Below are positions 36,301 to 44,109 of a DNA stretch of 64,000 bases, one piece after another; the stretch's first letter is position 1, and every line of letters starts with the position of its first letter. The translations under genes were made by a program, and so were the position numbers. Under the pieces are notes generated by a model. The model ran no database searches, had not been told where the DNA came from, and saw only the letters and a list, made by a program, of their open reading frames with translations. The DNA is from JAHEGP01 sp963751595 (GTDB lineage: Bacteria; Pseudomonadota; Gammaproteobacteria; Pseudomonadales; JAHEGP01), in assembly GCA_963751595.1 (NCBI GenBank), contig CAVVVC010000002.1, positions 186,001 through 250,000 on the forward strand. Reading direction: 5' to 3'.

Positions 36301-37171
36301 TCCGGCCGGCCTGCCCCCGGCCAGCGTCAGGGTGAAGCAGCTTGCGGTTGGCGAGACTGATCTGGGAAGCTGGTCTTTCAGCCTGGAACCGATCCCCGGC
36401 GGCGCAGCCGCCAGCAACCTCCGAATTGACGTAAGCGGAGCGACCTTCGCCGGGGTAGACGTCAACACGGGCGCACAGCTGCGCTGGACGGCGAAGGGCA
36501 ATGCGCACCGCAGCGAGGTGCAGGGTATGCTGCGGGCCGGCAATCTGGAGGACCTTTTCGCACATTGGGGGTACTCCACCGGTGTGGTAAGCCGTTCGGC
36601 CCAGGTGGGCGTGGATATGATGTGGGACTACCCCCCGGACAAGATAGCGCTTGCGGTCATTTCCGGGGACCTGAAGCTCGACCTGCGTGACGGGCAATTG
36701 TTGCAGACATCCGGGACCGCCGCGGATGCGCTCAAGCTGGTAGGGATACTGAATATCAATAATCTCGCTCGCAGGCTGCGGCTGGACTTTTCCGACCTGT
36801 ACAGGAAGGGGATCAGTTACGACCGCATCAAGGGCGAGGTCGTTCTGGCTCGCGGCCAACTGAGCTTTCTGGAGCCGCTTTCCGTGACTGGCCCCAGCAG
36901 CCGGCTCAAGCTCTCGGGGGATTTCGACCTCAATCGCGGTGATATTGATGCCAGGTTGGTTGTCGCATTGCCCATCACCAGCAACCTGCCCTGGGTTGTA
37001 GCCCTTACGCTGCCCGGGGGATTGCCGCTGGCGGCGGGGGTCTTCGTCGCGGGCAAGGTGTTCGAAAAGCAGCTCGAGAAACTCACCAGCGCGGTCTACG
37101 AGGTAACGGGAACCCTGGACAAGCCGGTTATCAGCTTCAAACAATTGGTCGAAACCGGCGGTAATCCCTGA
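33323..37171 (+). CDS. yhdP: YhdP-family AsmA-like intermembrane lipid transporter
   Basis: The 1,282-residue protein (E. coli YhdP 1,266) has one N-terminal membrane helix (LLWGTLTVVLVALAAAVSLG). A very long repeated beta-groove follows, with N-terminal GSIEGEWRGLTPVVRVRNF near residue 55 and a C-terminal DUF3971/AsmA-2 part ending with LPWVVALTLPGGLPLAAGV near residue 1,220. Members span the periplasm as lipid channels; YhdP helps carry phospholipid to the outer membrane. It is the last gene of the mre-rng operon, 80 bp after rng. In Pseudomonas-type genomes tldD commonly follows; here the convergent darP comes next. Together with MlaC and Lpt it belongs to the window's envelope transport set. 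Confidence 0.95.
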   Translation: MLLKILRISNRLLWGTLTVVLVALAAAVSLGRYYMPELGRYQHQILSEIRSRVDFQFDVGSIEGEWRGLTPVVRVRNFRLLNPAGDTVVEADYLAVYFDLVESLFFRTVLAETVALVDAEVQLAESDQGGWGLQGIERPQNAENGGAALARFFEKLDLLELTNVRVGATAQDRSSHSIEQLSLVLRQGLYLSQLNLELGEPGAEGGLRLVAEFEGWLDDPLAINGYLELDQWRLDKLAPYLGSWQAKLPEALSGELWLDWSRGETLETSGTLASSDWEIGELSGVEMPSLKALAFDFMLRRRPDGAVDGRVQDLGFQWTGLDYRFAELDFRLGPAAKNLAVQLGAAAIEPLTQGALNSGLLPTALVDVLETLQPAGTLRNVFVDIPLQRQSAGDFRIRANLADARLKSWKGAPGVTSIDGYVEAGLLQGFVDLDGSYLELEFPGLYNETLVFEGVDARVGWQVGERVLVNSGLIRLHGDFGRGTAQLDLDIPRVASADDPPSMSLMIGLQDTDAGYRNRYIPMLLGDDLRAWLDSSIEAADVDQLGFIYSGALAASNPLDKTVQLFLDARNGRLRYQSEWPLLEKIEAHVLLADNTLMATAPRAMTLNTRLKNVRVNMSSRDKLTWLDVVADADGPARDLIQLFRESPLRAATGGAFDNWVASGRYSAGLDLKIPLGGAAAPVLAVDGQLQQLDLGNPGLALSFTGIKGDLSYRSAAGITARRIEGKLWGEPVSASIFSGEQTASGNQPLVLRANGEIAVEGLRQWLGSSAFSLASGKTPVQAEMTIVPVDDKSIESNIRIRSDLVGVALELPEPFAKPASQSRMLQYDLSLARPGYSELYIAEMLSGRFDVRGESPRAGIRIGRGTTPALPATGVLISGALREADLGQWLDTFARFRTSAGDFDSALSFPLRIENLPIAELRLFGEWVQGAVLDAGLVDQRWQFRISHPRIQGSATLPEGQRKLALEFERLLLPLSEKRRRKPSGPGLAAVDPAGLPPASVRVKQLAVGETDLGSWSFSLEPIPGGAAASNLRIDVSGATFAGVDVNTGAQLRWTAKGNAHRSEVQGMLRAGNLEDLFAHWGYSTGVVSRSAQVGVDMMWDYPPDKIALAVISGDLKLDLRDGQLLQTSGTAADALKLVGILNINNLARRLRLDFSDLYRKGISYDRIKGEVVLARGQLSFLEPLSVTGPSSRLKLSGDFDLNRGDIDARLVVALPITSNLPWVVALTLPGGLPLAAGVFVAGKVFEKQLEKLTSAVYEVTGTLDKPVISFKQLVETGGNP

Positions 37172-37214
37172 GTTCCTGCCGGGCGTTGCGAATGGCACGT
37201 TGCAACCGGCCGTC

Positions 37215-37772
37215 TCACTCCTCGGCAGGCGGTTCCGGCGGGCTGAACTGCTCATCGAGCTCGCGCAGGTAGCGGAACAGTTTGCGGGCAGAGCTCGGAG
37301 GCTGCTGTCTCTCATGTTCCCTGGCGGCGTTTCTAGCCAACTGTCCCAGGCGGGTGCGGTCGGCGTCGGGAAAACGAGCGATGACCTGTTCAATCTCCCC
37401 TGGACCATTGTCAACGAGCCGATCGCGCATCTGCTCCAGTTGGTGAAAACGGCGTTGGGCCTGTTGCTGGCCCTGCTCCCGCTCCAGCAGGTGCCGGCGG
37501 ATCGGTTCGGCATCGATGCTTCGCATAAGCTTGCCAATAAACTGGAGCTGGCGTCGCCTGCCTTCCCGGGCCTTGATTCGGCGCGCCAGCGTCAACGCCT
37601 CCCGCAGGTTTTCTGGTAGCGGCACCTTTTCCAGCTCTGTGGGGGACAGCGTCAGCAACTGCTCGCCGAGCTTTTGTAGCTCGGTCATCTGCCGTTTCAA
37701 TGCCGATTTCGACAGCTTTTCGCCGTCGTCCGCGGGGTCAGGTCTGTCGTTGTTCTGCTGCTTGTCAGGCAT
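37215..37772 (-). CDS. darP: Ribosome biogenesis factor DarP (YjgA, DUF615)
   Basis: The 185-residue charged helical protein contains the family stretch SKSALKRQMTELQKLGEQLL near residue 22, LPENLREALTLARRIKAREGRRRQLQFIGKLMR near residue 55, and ALLEREQ-like helices after. A final ERQQPPSSARKLFRYLRELDE region closes the chain. DarP joins late 50S assembly intermediates and helps form the peptidyl transferase centre. It is convergent with yhdP and 125 bp downstream of npr on the same strand. The tldE/pmbA gene usually found beside it is not here. Confidence 0.93.
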   Translation of the reverse strand: MPDKQQNNDRPDPADDGEKLSKSALKRQMTELQKLGEQLLTLSPTELEKVPLPENLREALTLARRIKAREGRRRQLQFIGKLMRSIDAEPIRRHLLEREQGQQQAQRRFHQLEQMRDRLVDNGPGEIEQVIARFPDADRTRLGQLARNAAREHERQQPPSSARKLFRYLRELDEQFSPPEPPAEE

Positions 37773-37897
37773 GGGCTGGTGTGGGCTCCCGGAGTCGTAA
37801 AGGTTGGCGTAGCGGGCGGGGCAGCATCCAGGGCGCGCCCATCTGCGCGGTCGGCAGGACGTTGCTGTTGACGGGAGCGCGACCGGGCGCGACGAGC

Positions 37898-38167
37898 CTA
37901 CTCGCCCTCGCCAAAGCAGCCGTTGACCAGGCCCGATATGGCATCGAGTGCGCGCTGCTCGTCCTCACCCTCGATATGCAATTCGAGCTCAGTGCCTTTG
38001 GCGGCAGCCAGCATCATCACCGACATGATGCTCTTGCCGTCAACCAACTGGCCGTCGCGGCCCATTCTGATTGCGCTGCTGAACCCACTGGCAGTGCTGA
38101 CGAATTTGGCCGCGGCCCGCGCATGGAGGCCGTACTTGTTAATGATGGTGATCCGGGTCTGGATCAT
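37898..38167 (-). CDS. ptsO: HPr-family phosphocarrier of the nitrogen PTS (NPr)
   Basis: The 89-residue protein has the phospho-accepting His in NKYGLHARAAAKFV (residue 15) and the conserved GKSIMSVMMLAAAKGTELEL around residue 45. It relays phosphate from EI-Ntr to EIIA-Ntr (PtsN, encoded 0.9 kb upstream on the same strand). The gene starts one base after the rapZ stop. PTS-Ntr links nitrogen status, potassium and envelope stress in proteobacteria. Confidence 0.96.
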   Translation of the reverse strand: MIQTRITIINKYGLHARAAAKFVSTASGFSSAIRMGRDGQLVDGKSIMSVMMLAAAKGTELELHIEGEDEQRALDAISGLVNGCFGEGE

Positions 38168-38168
38168 A

Positions 38169-39056
38169 TTAATCCGTGCCTTTCAGGGGTGCGTTGAAGG
38201 GCGGCAGTAGTTCCCGGTGGCGTACCTGGACGTCTTCTCCCAGGTCGAAAAAATGCTGGTAAAGGCGGTTGGCCAGGTAAACAGAGCGATGCTGCCCGCC
38301 TGTGCAGCCGATAGCGACCGTGGTGTAGGGCCGGTTATTGCCCTCGTATTTGGGAAGCCACTTTTCCAGGAAACCGCGCATATCCGTGTACATCTCATTC
38401 ACCGCGGGTTCGGTCTGAAGAAACGCAATCACTTCGGGATCCGCTCCCGTCAAGCTGCGCAGGGATGGCACCCAGTGCGGATTCGGCAGGCAGCGCACAT
38501 CAAATACCAGGTCGGCGTTAAGGGGAAGGCCCTTTTTGAAACCGAAGGACTGGATCAGCGTCGACATTCTGTTGCCGGTGTCGCGCATGGCCAGTTGCTG
38601 AACATAATCCCGCAGTTCGTGAAACAGCATCTGGCTGGTGTCGATGGTGATATCAGCGGAATTTGCTATGGGCTTGAGAATATCGCGCTCTCGCACCAGC
38701 GCTTCCTGCAGCGCCGTCATTTTGTCGCTCAGGGGGTGTCGGCGGCGGGTTTCGCTGAAGCGCTTGAGCAGGGCGTCATCGTGGGCATCGAGGTAGATGA
38801 CGGACGTATCCACCGACGCCGGCAGGCGGGCCAGCAGATTCGGAAAACCCTCTAGCTGCTGGGAGTTGTTGCGGGCATCTATGCAAACCGCCATGCGCTG
38901 ATGTTCGGGAGAGTCGCTGACCAGCACCTCCGCTACCAGTGCAAGCAGAAGACCGGCAGGCAGGTTGTCGACGGTGTAGTAGCCAGCATCCTCGAGCACG
39001 TGCAAAGCGGTACTTTTGCCCGACCCTGAGCGGCCGCTGATAATAACCAGTTTCAC
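38169..39056 (-). CDS. rapZ: RNase adapter protein RapZ
   Basis: The 295-residue protein has a Walker A loop at residues 8-15 (GRSGSGKS), a middle kinase-like domain, and the C-terminal sensing domain with VAIGCTGGQHRSVYLANRL near residue 258. RapZ binds glucosamine-6-phosphate and guides RNase E to the GlmZ sRNA in enteric bacteria; whether GlmZ exists here is not known. The start is GTG, overlapping the ptsN stop (GTGA). This gene run is part of the conserved rpoN-hpf-ptsN-rapZ-npr cluster. Confidence 0.95.
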   Translation of the reverse strand: MKLVIISGRSGSGKSTALHVLEDAGYYTVDNLPAGLLLALVAEVLVSDSPEHQRMAVCIDARNNSQQLEGFPNLLARLPASVDTSVIYLDAHDDALLKRFSETRRRHPLSDKMTALQEALVRERDILKPIANSADITIDTSQMLFHELRDYVQQLAMRDTGNRMSTLIQSFGFKKGLPLNADLVFDVRCLPNPHWVPSLRSLTGADPEVIAFLQTEPAVNEMYTDMRGFLEKWLPKYEGNNRPYTTVAIGCTGGQHRSVYLANRLYQHFFDLGEDVQVRHRELLPPFNAPLKGTD

Positions 39057-39541
39057 ACCGCGCGACCCAGGGATGCATTGCCGGGGCCGGGGGCGAAGCT
39101 TATGGCGGCGTCGTATAATTCCTGGCTGTCCCCGGCGCCACGCAAGGCGGCACGAAAACCTGATTGATTAAACAGTTTCGCCAGTTCTGCGAGGGTTTGC
39201 AGGTGCTCGTCGCAGGCTTGCTCGGGAACCAGTAACACGAACATCAGGTCAACCGGTTGTTCGTCTGTCGCCTCAAAATCGACCGGTTCCTCGAGCCTGA
39301 TCAGCGCGCCGATGACCCCATCACACATACTCATGCGGCAGTGGGGAATTGCAATGCCCTCGCCAATGGCGGTGCTGCCCAGCTTTTCCCGGGCAATCAG
39401 GTTTTTGAACAGGGTGGCGTACTCCAACGCAGGTATGTCTTCGCTGATCAGCTGGGATACTTTTTCGAGTACGCGTTTTTTACTGGACCCCGACACCGCA
39501 CAGTGAGTGCGGGAAGGGGTCAGGATTGCGGCTATAGACAT
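39053..39541 (-). CDS. ptsN: PTS EIIA-Ntr regulatory protein
   Basis: The 162-residue EIIA mannitol/fructose-type domain carries the phosphorylated His in GIAIPHCRM near residue 66. SALEYATLFKNLIAREK lies before it, and the end part shows FVLLVPEQACDEHLQTLAELAKLF. It receives phosphate from NPr and regulates potassium transport, GlmS or other targets by protein binding. It lies 13 bp downstream of hpf. The Cys after the active His is a variant of the usual Gly or Val; the site otherwise looks intact. Confidence 0.95.
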   Translation of the reverse strand: MSIAAILTPSRTHCAVSGSSKKRVLEKVSQLISEDIPALEYATLFKNLIAREKLGSTAIGEGIAIPHCRMSMCDGVIGALIRLEEPVDFEATDEQPVDLMFVLLVPEQACDEHLQTLAELAKLFNQSGFRAALRGAGDSQELYDAAISFAPGPGNASLGRAV

Positions 39542-39554
39542 GGAATGTCTCGGG

Positions 39555-39863
39555 TTAACGGCCCACCAGGCCCTGGTGCTTGTCCTTCACTTTTTCCTTG
39601 TGCTTGATCAATTGGCGGTCCAGTTTATCGGCCAGCAAATCGATAGCGGCGTACATGTCCTGGGACTCGGCAGAAGCTGCAAACTCACCACCGGAGACAT
39701 GAACCGTGGCGTCGGCACGCTGGCGCAGTTTCTCGACGGTGAGTACGACCTGACCGTTGTTTATCTGGTCGAAGTGCCGGTTGAGCCGATCAAATTTAGT
39801 GATCACGTATTCCCGCAATGCTGGTGTAACGTCGACATGATGACCGCTGATATTGATTTGCAT
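39555..39863 (-). CDS. hpf: Ribosome hibernation promoting factor, short form
   Basis: The 102-residue protein has the HPF/YfiA fold: MQINISGHHVDVTPALREYV, then HVSGGEFAASAESQDMYAAIDLLADKLDRQL. It binds the 30S decoding site and supports 70S inactivation into 100S particles in stationary phase. AAGGAG lies six bases upstream of the ATG. A perfect 7-bp hairpin CGGGACA/TGTCCCG (39907-39929) lies between rpoN and hpf, without a T run, and may be a processing or stability element. Confidence 0.95.
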   Translation of the reverse strand: MQINISGHHVDVTPALREYVITKFDRLNRHFDQINNGQVVLTVEKLRQRADATVHVSGGEFAASAESQDMYAAIDLLADKLDRQLIKHKEKVKDKHQGLVGR

Positions 39864-39979
39864 TGGCAGCTCCTTGATTGAATAGGTTTGGCTTTAATGT
39901 GCTTACCGGGACAACAGCCGAGTGTCCCGCGCTACTATTGAAGATTACCCCTTTGCTATAACCACTGTCGAGGGGCAGC

Positions 39980-41473
39980 TTACATCAATCGCTTGCGCTC
40001 GTTGGAGGGCGGTATTCCCAGGGATTCCCGATACTTGGCGATAGTCCGGCGCGCGACGTTGATTCCCTGGTCGGTAAGTATCTGGGCTATCTTACTGTCA
40101 CTTAGGGGTTTTTTCGGGCTTTCAGCGGCAACAGTCTTCTTGATGATTGCCCTGATTGCGGTTGAAGAGCACTCACCTCCGCCATCGGTGCCGACATGGC
40201 TGGAAAAGAAGTACTTCAGCTCGAATATGCCCGCCGGTGTGTGCATGTATTTGTTGGTGGTGACCCGCGAGACGGTGGATTCATGCATTTCTATCGCCAC
40301 GGCGATATCACTCAGCACCAGGGGCTTCATGGCTTCTGCACCATATTCAAGAAAGCCCTGTTGATGCTGAACAATGCAACTGGCCACTTTCATCAGGGTC
40401 TCGTTGCGACTTTGCAGACTCTTGAGAAACCAGCGTGCTTCCTGCAGATTGTTCTTCAGGTAGCTGTTGTCCTCACTGTCGTCCGCCCGCTTTATCAATG
40501 AGGCGTAACTGTTGTTGATTCGAATGCGCGGGGTGATATCCGGATTGAGCCCAACGATCCAGCGGCCGTTCTGCTTGTGGACGAAGACATCGGGGGTTAC
40601 GTATTCTGTCGTCGACGCCGCGACCTTTTCCCCCGGGCGCGGATCCAGCGACTGAATCAGACAGACGACTTCGCGCAACTGTGGCTCGGTGAGGCGCAGG
40701 CGTCGTGTCAGCAGCGGAAAATTGCGGGCTCCGAGTTCAGCTAGAAACTTGTCGACCAGGCTGCAGGCTTCGGCGCGCCAGGGGGTGGTAGCGGGAAGTT
40801 GTTTGAGCTGCACCAGCAGGCACTCGCGCAGGTCTGAGGTCACCGCCCCGACCGGGTCAAACTGCTGCAGCCGGTGCAATACGGCAGTGACTTCATCGCT
40901 CTCGACGTCGAGGTTGTCGCTCAGGTCGGCAAAGATCTCGTCCACGGTAACGCTCAGAAAGCCGCTGGGCTGCACCGCGTCGATGAGTGCGAGGGCGATG
41001 ATTCGGTCCGTATCCGACATGGGCGTCAGGTTGAGTTGCCAACGCAGGTGATCCTGCAGGGTTTCAGCGGCGGCGTTGCGGCCTTCAAAATCGAATTCGT
41101 CGGTGTCGCCGCTACCACTGCCGGCAGGGGAGAGCGGATAGATGTCATCCCATTGACTGTCCACCGGCAGATCGGTTGGGATGCGGTCGTTGAATTCCTC
41201 ACTGTCCCCGGGGATGCCGGCCTCGCTGGAGTCGGCGGTCACGGGTGCTTCGATTTCGCTCTGTGTGCTGGATTCCGCGGCGCTGGCGGATTCGTCGCCA
41301 GCGGGCAGATCGTCATTGTCTTCGGCAACCTCAAGCATCGGGTTGCTATCGACCATGCCCTGGATTTCCTGTTGCAAATCCAGAGTCGACAGCTGCAGTA
41401 GACGAATGGCCTGCTGCAGTTGCGGCGTCATCGTCAGCTGTTGACTGATTTTTAGTTGCAGGGATTGCTTCAT
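39980..41473 (-). CDS. rpoN: RNA polymerase sigma-54 factor
   Basis: The 497-residue sigma factor has the Gln/Leu-rich region I (MKQSLQLKISQQLTMTPQLQ), an acidic region II (about residues 50-130), the core-binding domain, and a DNA-binding domain. Its RpoN box ARRTIAKYRE lies near residue 475. It directs polymerase to -24/-12 promoters with enhancer-binding activators. I chose the ATG at 41473 because region I begins there; the frame is open to 41683, but that part has no family similarity. It is followed by hpf, ptsN, rapZ and npr in the conserved order. The gap from lptB is larger (270 bp) than usual. Confidence 0.97.
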   Translation of the reverse strand: MKQSLQLKISQQLTMTPQLQQAIRLLQLSTLDLQQEIQGMVDSNPMLEVAEDNDDLPAGDESASAAESSTQSEIEAPVTADSSEAGIPGDSEEFNDRIPTDLPVDSQWDDIYPLSPAGSGSGDTDEFDFEGRNAAAETLQDHLRWQLNLTPMSDTDRIIALALIDAVQPSGFLSVTVDEIFADLSDNLDVESDEVTAVLHRLQQFDPVGAVTSDLRECLLVQLKQLPATTPWRAEACSLVDKFLAELGARNFPLLTRRLRLTEPQLREVVCLIQSLDPRPGEKVAASTTEYVTPDVFVHKQNGRWIVGLNPDITPRIRINNSYASLIKRADDSEDNSYLKNNLQEARWFLKSLQSRNETLMKVASCIVQHQQGFLEYGAEAMKPLVLSDIAVAIEMHESTVSRVTTNKYMHTPAGIFELKYFFSSHVGTDGGGECSSTAIRAIIKKTVAAESPKKPLSDSKIAQILTDQGINVARRTIAKYRESLGIPPSNERKRLM

Positions 41474-41743
41474 GAAATCGCTGGCATTTACCTGTCCCGA
41501 TCCTGGCTCGCGCTCTTGCGCCTTGGATTGAGTGTAGCTAGGTGTGGGTCGCCATGCAATAGCTGTGCCAATGCTTCGCTGGGTGCGGGCCTCGGTCTTG
41601 CCCGTGAGGCCCTTGCAGGGCGGACATTGGGTGCTGGCCGGGGTCAGAGCGGCTGTCGTTTCCCCGGCCGGATACGTCATCAACGGCGGTTGTGAGACCC
41701 TCCATCTTGCCTCAGCGGCGGGCGCCGGCCCGGTTCTCGCTGC

Positions 41744-42469
41744 TCAGAGCTTGAATTGATGGCCCAGATAGACGTCCCGCACCTGCTGGTTTTCCAGGAT
41801 GGCGGTGGGGTGCCCATCGGCGATGATGGAGCCCTCACTGACGATATAGGCGCGGTCACAGATATCAAGTGTTTCGCGCACGTTGTGGTCAGTAATCAAC
41901 ACGCCGATTCCCTTGGCCTTGAGGTGATTGACGATGGACTTGATTTCGTTGACTGAAATCGGGTCGACACCGGCAAAGGGCTCGTCCAGGAGTATGAAAA
42001 GTGGTTCGGTGGCAAGCGCGCGGGCTATTTCAGCGCGTCGCCGTTCTCCACCTGAAAGCGCTATGCCCTTGCTGTCGCGAATGTGGGTGATGTGGAATTC
42101 TTCGAGCAGGCTCTCCATCATCCCCCGTCGCTGCTTGCGATTCAGTTCTTTGCGGGTCTGGAGGATGGAGAGGATATTATCAGCGACCGTCAGCTTGCGA
42201 AAAATCGAGGCTTCCTGGGGAAGGTAGCCTAGCCCCTTGCGGGCGCGACCGTGCATGGGGAGCCGGGTGATATCGTCCTCACCAATATGAATCTTTCCCT
42301 GATCGGCCCGCACCAAACCCACGATCATATAGAAGCAGGTGGTCTTGCCCGCGCCATTGGGGCCGAGCAGTCCAACCACCTCGCCACTGTTGACGTTCAG
42401 GGATATGTCCCTGACCACCTTGCGGCTCTTGTAGGTCTTGGCGAGTTGTTTGGCTTGCAGGATAGCCAT
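41744..42469 (-). CDS. lptB: LPS export ABC transporter ATPase LptB
   Basis: The 241-residue ATPase (exact E. coli length) powers LPS extraction from the inner membrane with LptFG. Walker A is GPNGAGKTT near residue 37, the signature motif LSGGERRRAEIARAL near residue 140, and Walker B LFILLDEPFAGVDP near residue 158, with the switch His in LITDHNV near residue 196. It lies 17 bp after lptA. LptF and LptG are not in the window, as is normal. Confidence 0.97.
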   Translation of the reverse strand: MAILQAKQLAKTYKSRKVVRDISLNVNSGEVVGLLGPNGAGKTTCFYMIVGLVRADQGKIHIGEDDITRLPMHGRARKGLGYLPQEASIFRKLTVADNILSILQTRKELNRKQRRGMMESLLEEFHITHIRDSKGIALSGGERRRAEIARALATEPLFILLDEPFAGVDPISVNEIKSIVNHLKAKGIGVLITDHNVRETLDICDRAYIVSEGSIIADGHPTAILENQQVRDVYLGHQFKL

Positions 42470-42486
42470 GCGCGGCGGTTTTCTCC

Positions 42487-42996
42487 TCAGGGTTTGGCGG
42501 ATTCGTCTCGTGGCGGAATCACGACCTTGACACGTTCTTCACTACCACTGGCCTTGACGATTTCATCTCTTATAAAGTAATCGATGATATTGCTGTTCAC
42601 CATGGCCCCTTCCTGGTCTATCGATGCATTTTTTTCCAACTGGATGCGTTCCTCGGCCACGAAATAGCGGATGATCTCACCCCGGGCCTTCACTACCGCC
42701 TTGTCGGGCTCGGGCTTTTGCTCGACGTAGGCGGGTTTGCCGTAGGCCACGACGCGCTCGAGCTGATTGCCTTTCAGCGTGTAGATTTCGAGGCGGTCCG
42801 CGAGCATCTTGAGGCTGCCCTGAACCAGTTCGACATTGCCCATGTAGATCGTCGTGCCGGCTTTTTCGTCGCGCTCGGCCCTGTCGGATTCGATCTGGAT
42901 GGGCTGCCTGCGGTCTTCTTCCAGCGCAAGACCGCCGCCGGCAAGCCCCAGCAGCGGGACTATCAGTAGCGCGCGGATATTAGTCTTTAAGTTCAT
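42487..42996 (-). CDS. lptA: LPS transport periplasmic protein LptA
   Basis: The 169-residue protein has a signal peptide (to about residue 24, ending GGLALE) and the OstA-like beta domain: QPIQIESDRAERDEKAGTTI, a central YMGNVELVQGSLKMLADRLEIY near residue 50, and ERVVAYGKPAYVEQKP. It forms the periplasmic LPS bridge between LptC and LptD. The ATG at 42996 lies inside the lptC 3' end (17-base overlap); the ATG at 43026 would add an unlikely N-terminal segment. Confidence 0.95.
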   Translation of the reverse strand: MNLKTNIRALLIVPLLGLAGGGLALEEDRRQPIQIESDRAERDEKAGTTIYMGNVELVQGSLKMLADRLEIYTLKGNQLERVVAYGKPAYVEQKPEPDKAVVKARGEIIRYFVAEERIQLEKNASIDQEGAMVNSNIIDYFIRDEIVKASGSEERVKVVIPPRDESAKP

Positions 42997-43546
42997 GGAC
43001 AGTTTTAACCTTTGCCAGCAATTCAACTTTTTCCTGCTTCAACCAGGCACGCATTCCGATCGCATCCGTTCGGCTTGTCTCCCCGGTAATAGCAATTGCT
43101 GCACCGGTGACCGCCATATCCTGACTGCGTATCAAGGTCACCTCGTCGGTGCGAATGGTAACGGAGCCATCATCCTTGAATATCTCCACCGAGCCCAGCA
43201 GTTTAATGACATCCTTTTTCTCCCGAACTTCACCACGTTCCGCACGCGTGCGCCAGGAATCCTCATTGCCGACATGGGAGATCAGCCTGGGGTTATCGAG
43301 ATAGATGGTATCCTCCGCGCTGTAGTATTCGGCGCGGGTCGCCGTGGCCTCCTGCTCCAGGCGCCCCTCCTTGTCAAAATTCCAGAAGCGGGCGTTTTGC
43401 CAGTACCATTCCGGGGGTTGCTCGGCCTCACCCGGCAGCAGGCCCACGGTGGGGTCATCGGTATCGAACAACCAGAAAAAAAAGGCCAATGCCGCGATCA
43501 GCGCAAGGCTTCCGCTTAGGACGTTGGTTGGCAGCTTTCTAAGCAT
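42980..43546 (-). CDS. lptC: LPS export system protein LptC
   Basis: The 188-residue protein has one N-terminal membrane helix (SLALIAALAFFFWLF) and a periplasmic jelly-roll domain: QNARFWNFDKEGRLEQEATA, then LDNPRLISH and a TDEVTLIRSQDMAVTGAAIAITGE stretch. It passes LPS from LptB2FG to LptA. The ATG at 43546 overlaps the kdsC 3' end by 8 bases, and the gene's own end overlaps lptA. Confidence 0.93.
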   Translation of the reverse strand: MLRKLPTNVLSGSLALIAALAFFFWLFDTDDPTVGLLPGEAEQPPEWYWQNARFWNFDKEGRLEQEATATRAEYYSAEDTIYLDNPRLISHVGNEDSWRTRAERGEVREKKDVIKLLGSVEIFKDDGSVTIRTDEVTLIRSQDMAVTGAAIAITGETSRTDAIGMRAWLKQEKVELLAKVKTVHELKD

Positions 43547-44096
43547 GGGGTTGATAGTATACCTTGACGGCGGCATCGAGCAGGCCCTTTGCAAATAGTA
43601 TCAGGTCGCAGGCTTCTCGCACCGCTCCCCGACCCCCGGCCCTCATCGTGCAATAATCGGCCCGTTCAAGTAGCAGCGGATGTGCATCGGGTACGGTAAT
43701 CGCGAATCCACCCAGTGCCATAGCCCCCAGGTCGGGCAGGTCGTCCCCCATGTGGGCGGTCGCCGTTGGTTCGATTCCGAGCAGGGCCTGCAATTCGCTG
43801 GTTGCCCGCCATTTCTCTTCGCAGTGCTGGTAGACATGGGCGATTCCCAGTGCTTGGGCTCGGGCGCTGACAATCGGGGAGCCGCGCCCGGTAATCAGGG
43901 CAACCTCGACCCCGGACCGGCGCAACAGTTTGATGCCCAGGCCGTCGAGGGTGTTGAATGTCTTGAGAGACTCGCCCTCCGGCGACAGCAGCAGAGCGCC
44001 GTCCGTGAGAATGCCATCGACATCGAGGGTCAGCAATCGGACCTGGCGGGCCTGGTCGAGAACCGCTTTGGGAACGTGATGCAGGTAGTTGCTCAT
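43539..44096 (-). CDS. kdsC: 3-deoxy-D-manno-octulosonate 8-phosphate phosphatase KdsC
   Basis: The 185-residue HAD-family phosphatase makes free Kdo for LPS. HAD motif I is LLTLDVDGILTDG near residue 23, motif II VALITGRGSPIV near residue 68, and motif IV HMGDDLPDLGAM near residue 115, without a cap domain. The ATG at 44096 is 13 bp after kdsD. The gene is followed by lptC. In E. coli the same gene order occurs (kdsD-kdsC-lptC-lptA-lptB-rpoN). Confidence 0.96.
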   Translation of the reverse strand: MSNYLHHVPKAVLDQARQVRLLTLDVDGILTDGALLLSPEGESLKTFNTLDGLGIKLLRRSGVEVALITGRGSPIVSARAQALGIAHVYQHCEEKWRATSELQALLGIEPTATAHMGDDLPDLGAMALGGFAITVPDAHPLLLERADYCTMRAGGRGAVREACDLILFAKGLLDAAVKVYYQPHA

Positions 44097-44109
44097 GGTC
44101 AGTTGCCGC

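Noticed and set aside
36242..37537. 431-codon minus-strand open frame spanning the ends of yhdP and darP
   Set aside because: It crosses two real genes in the wrong frame and has a low-complexity composition.
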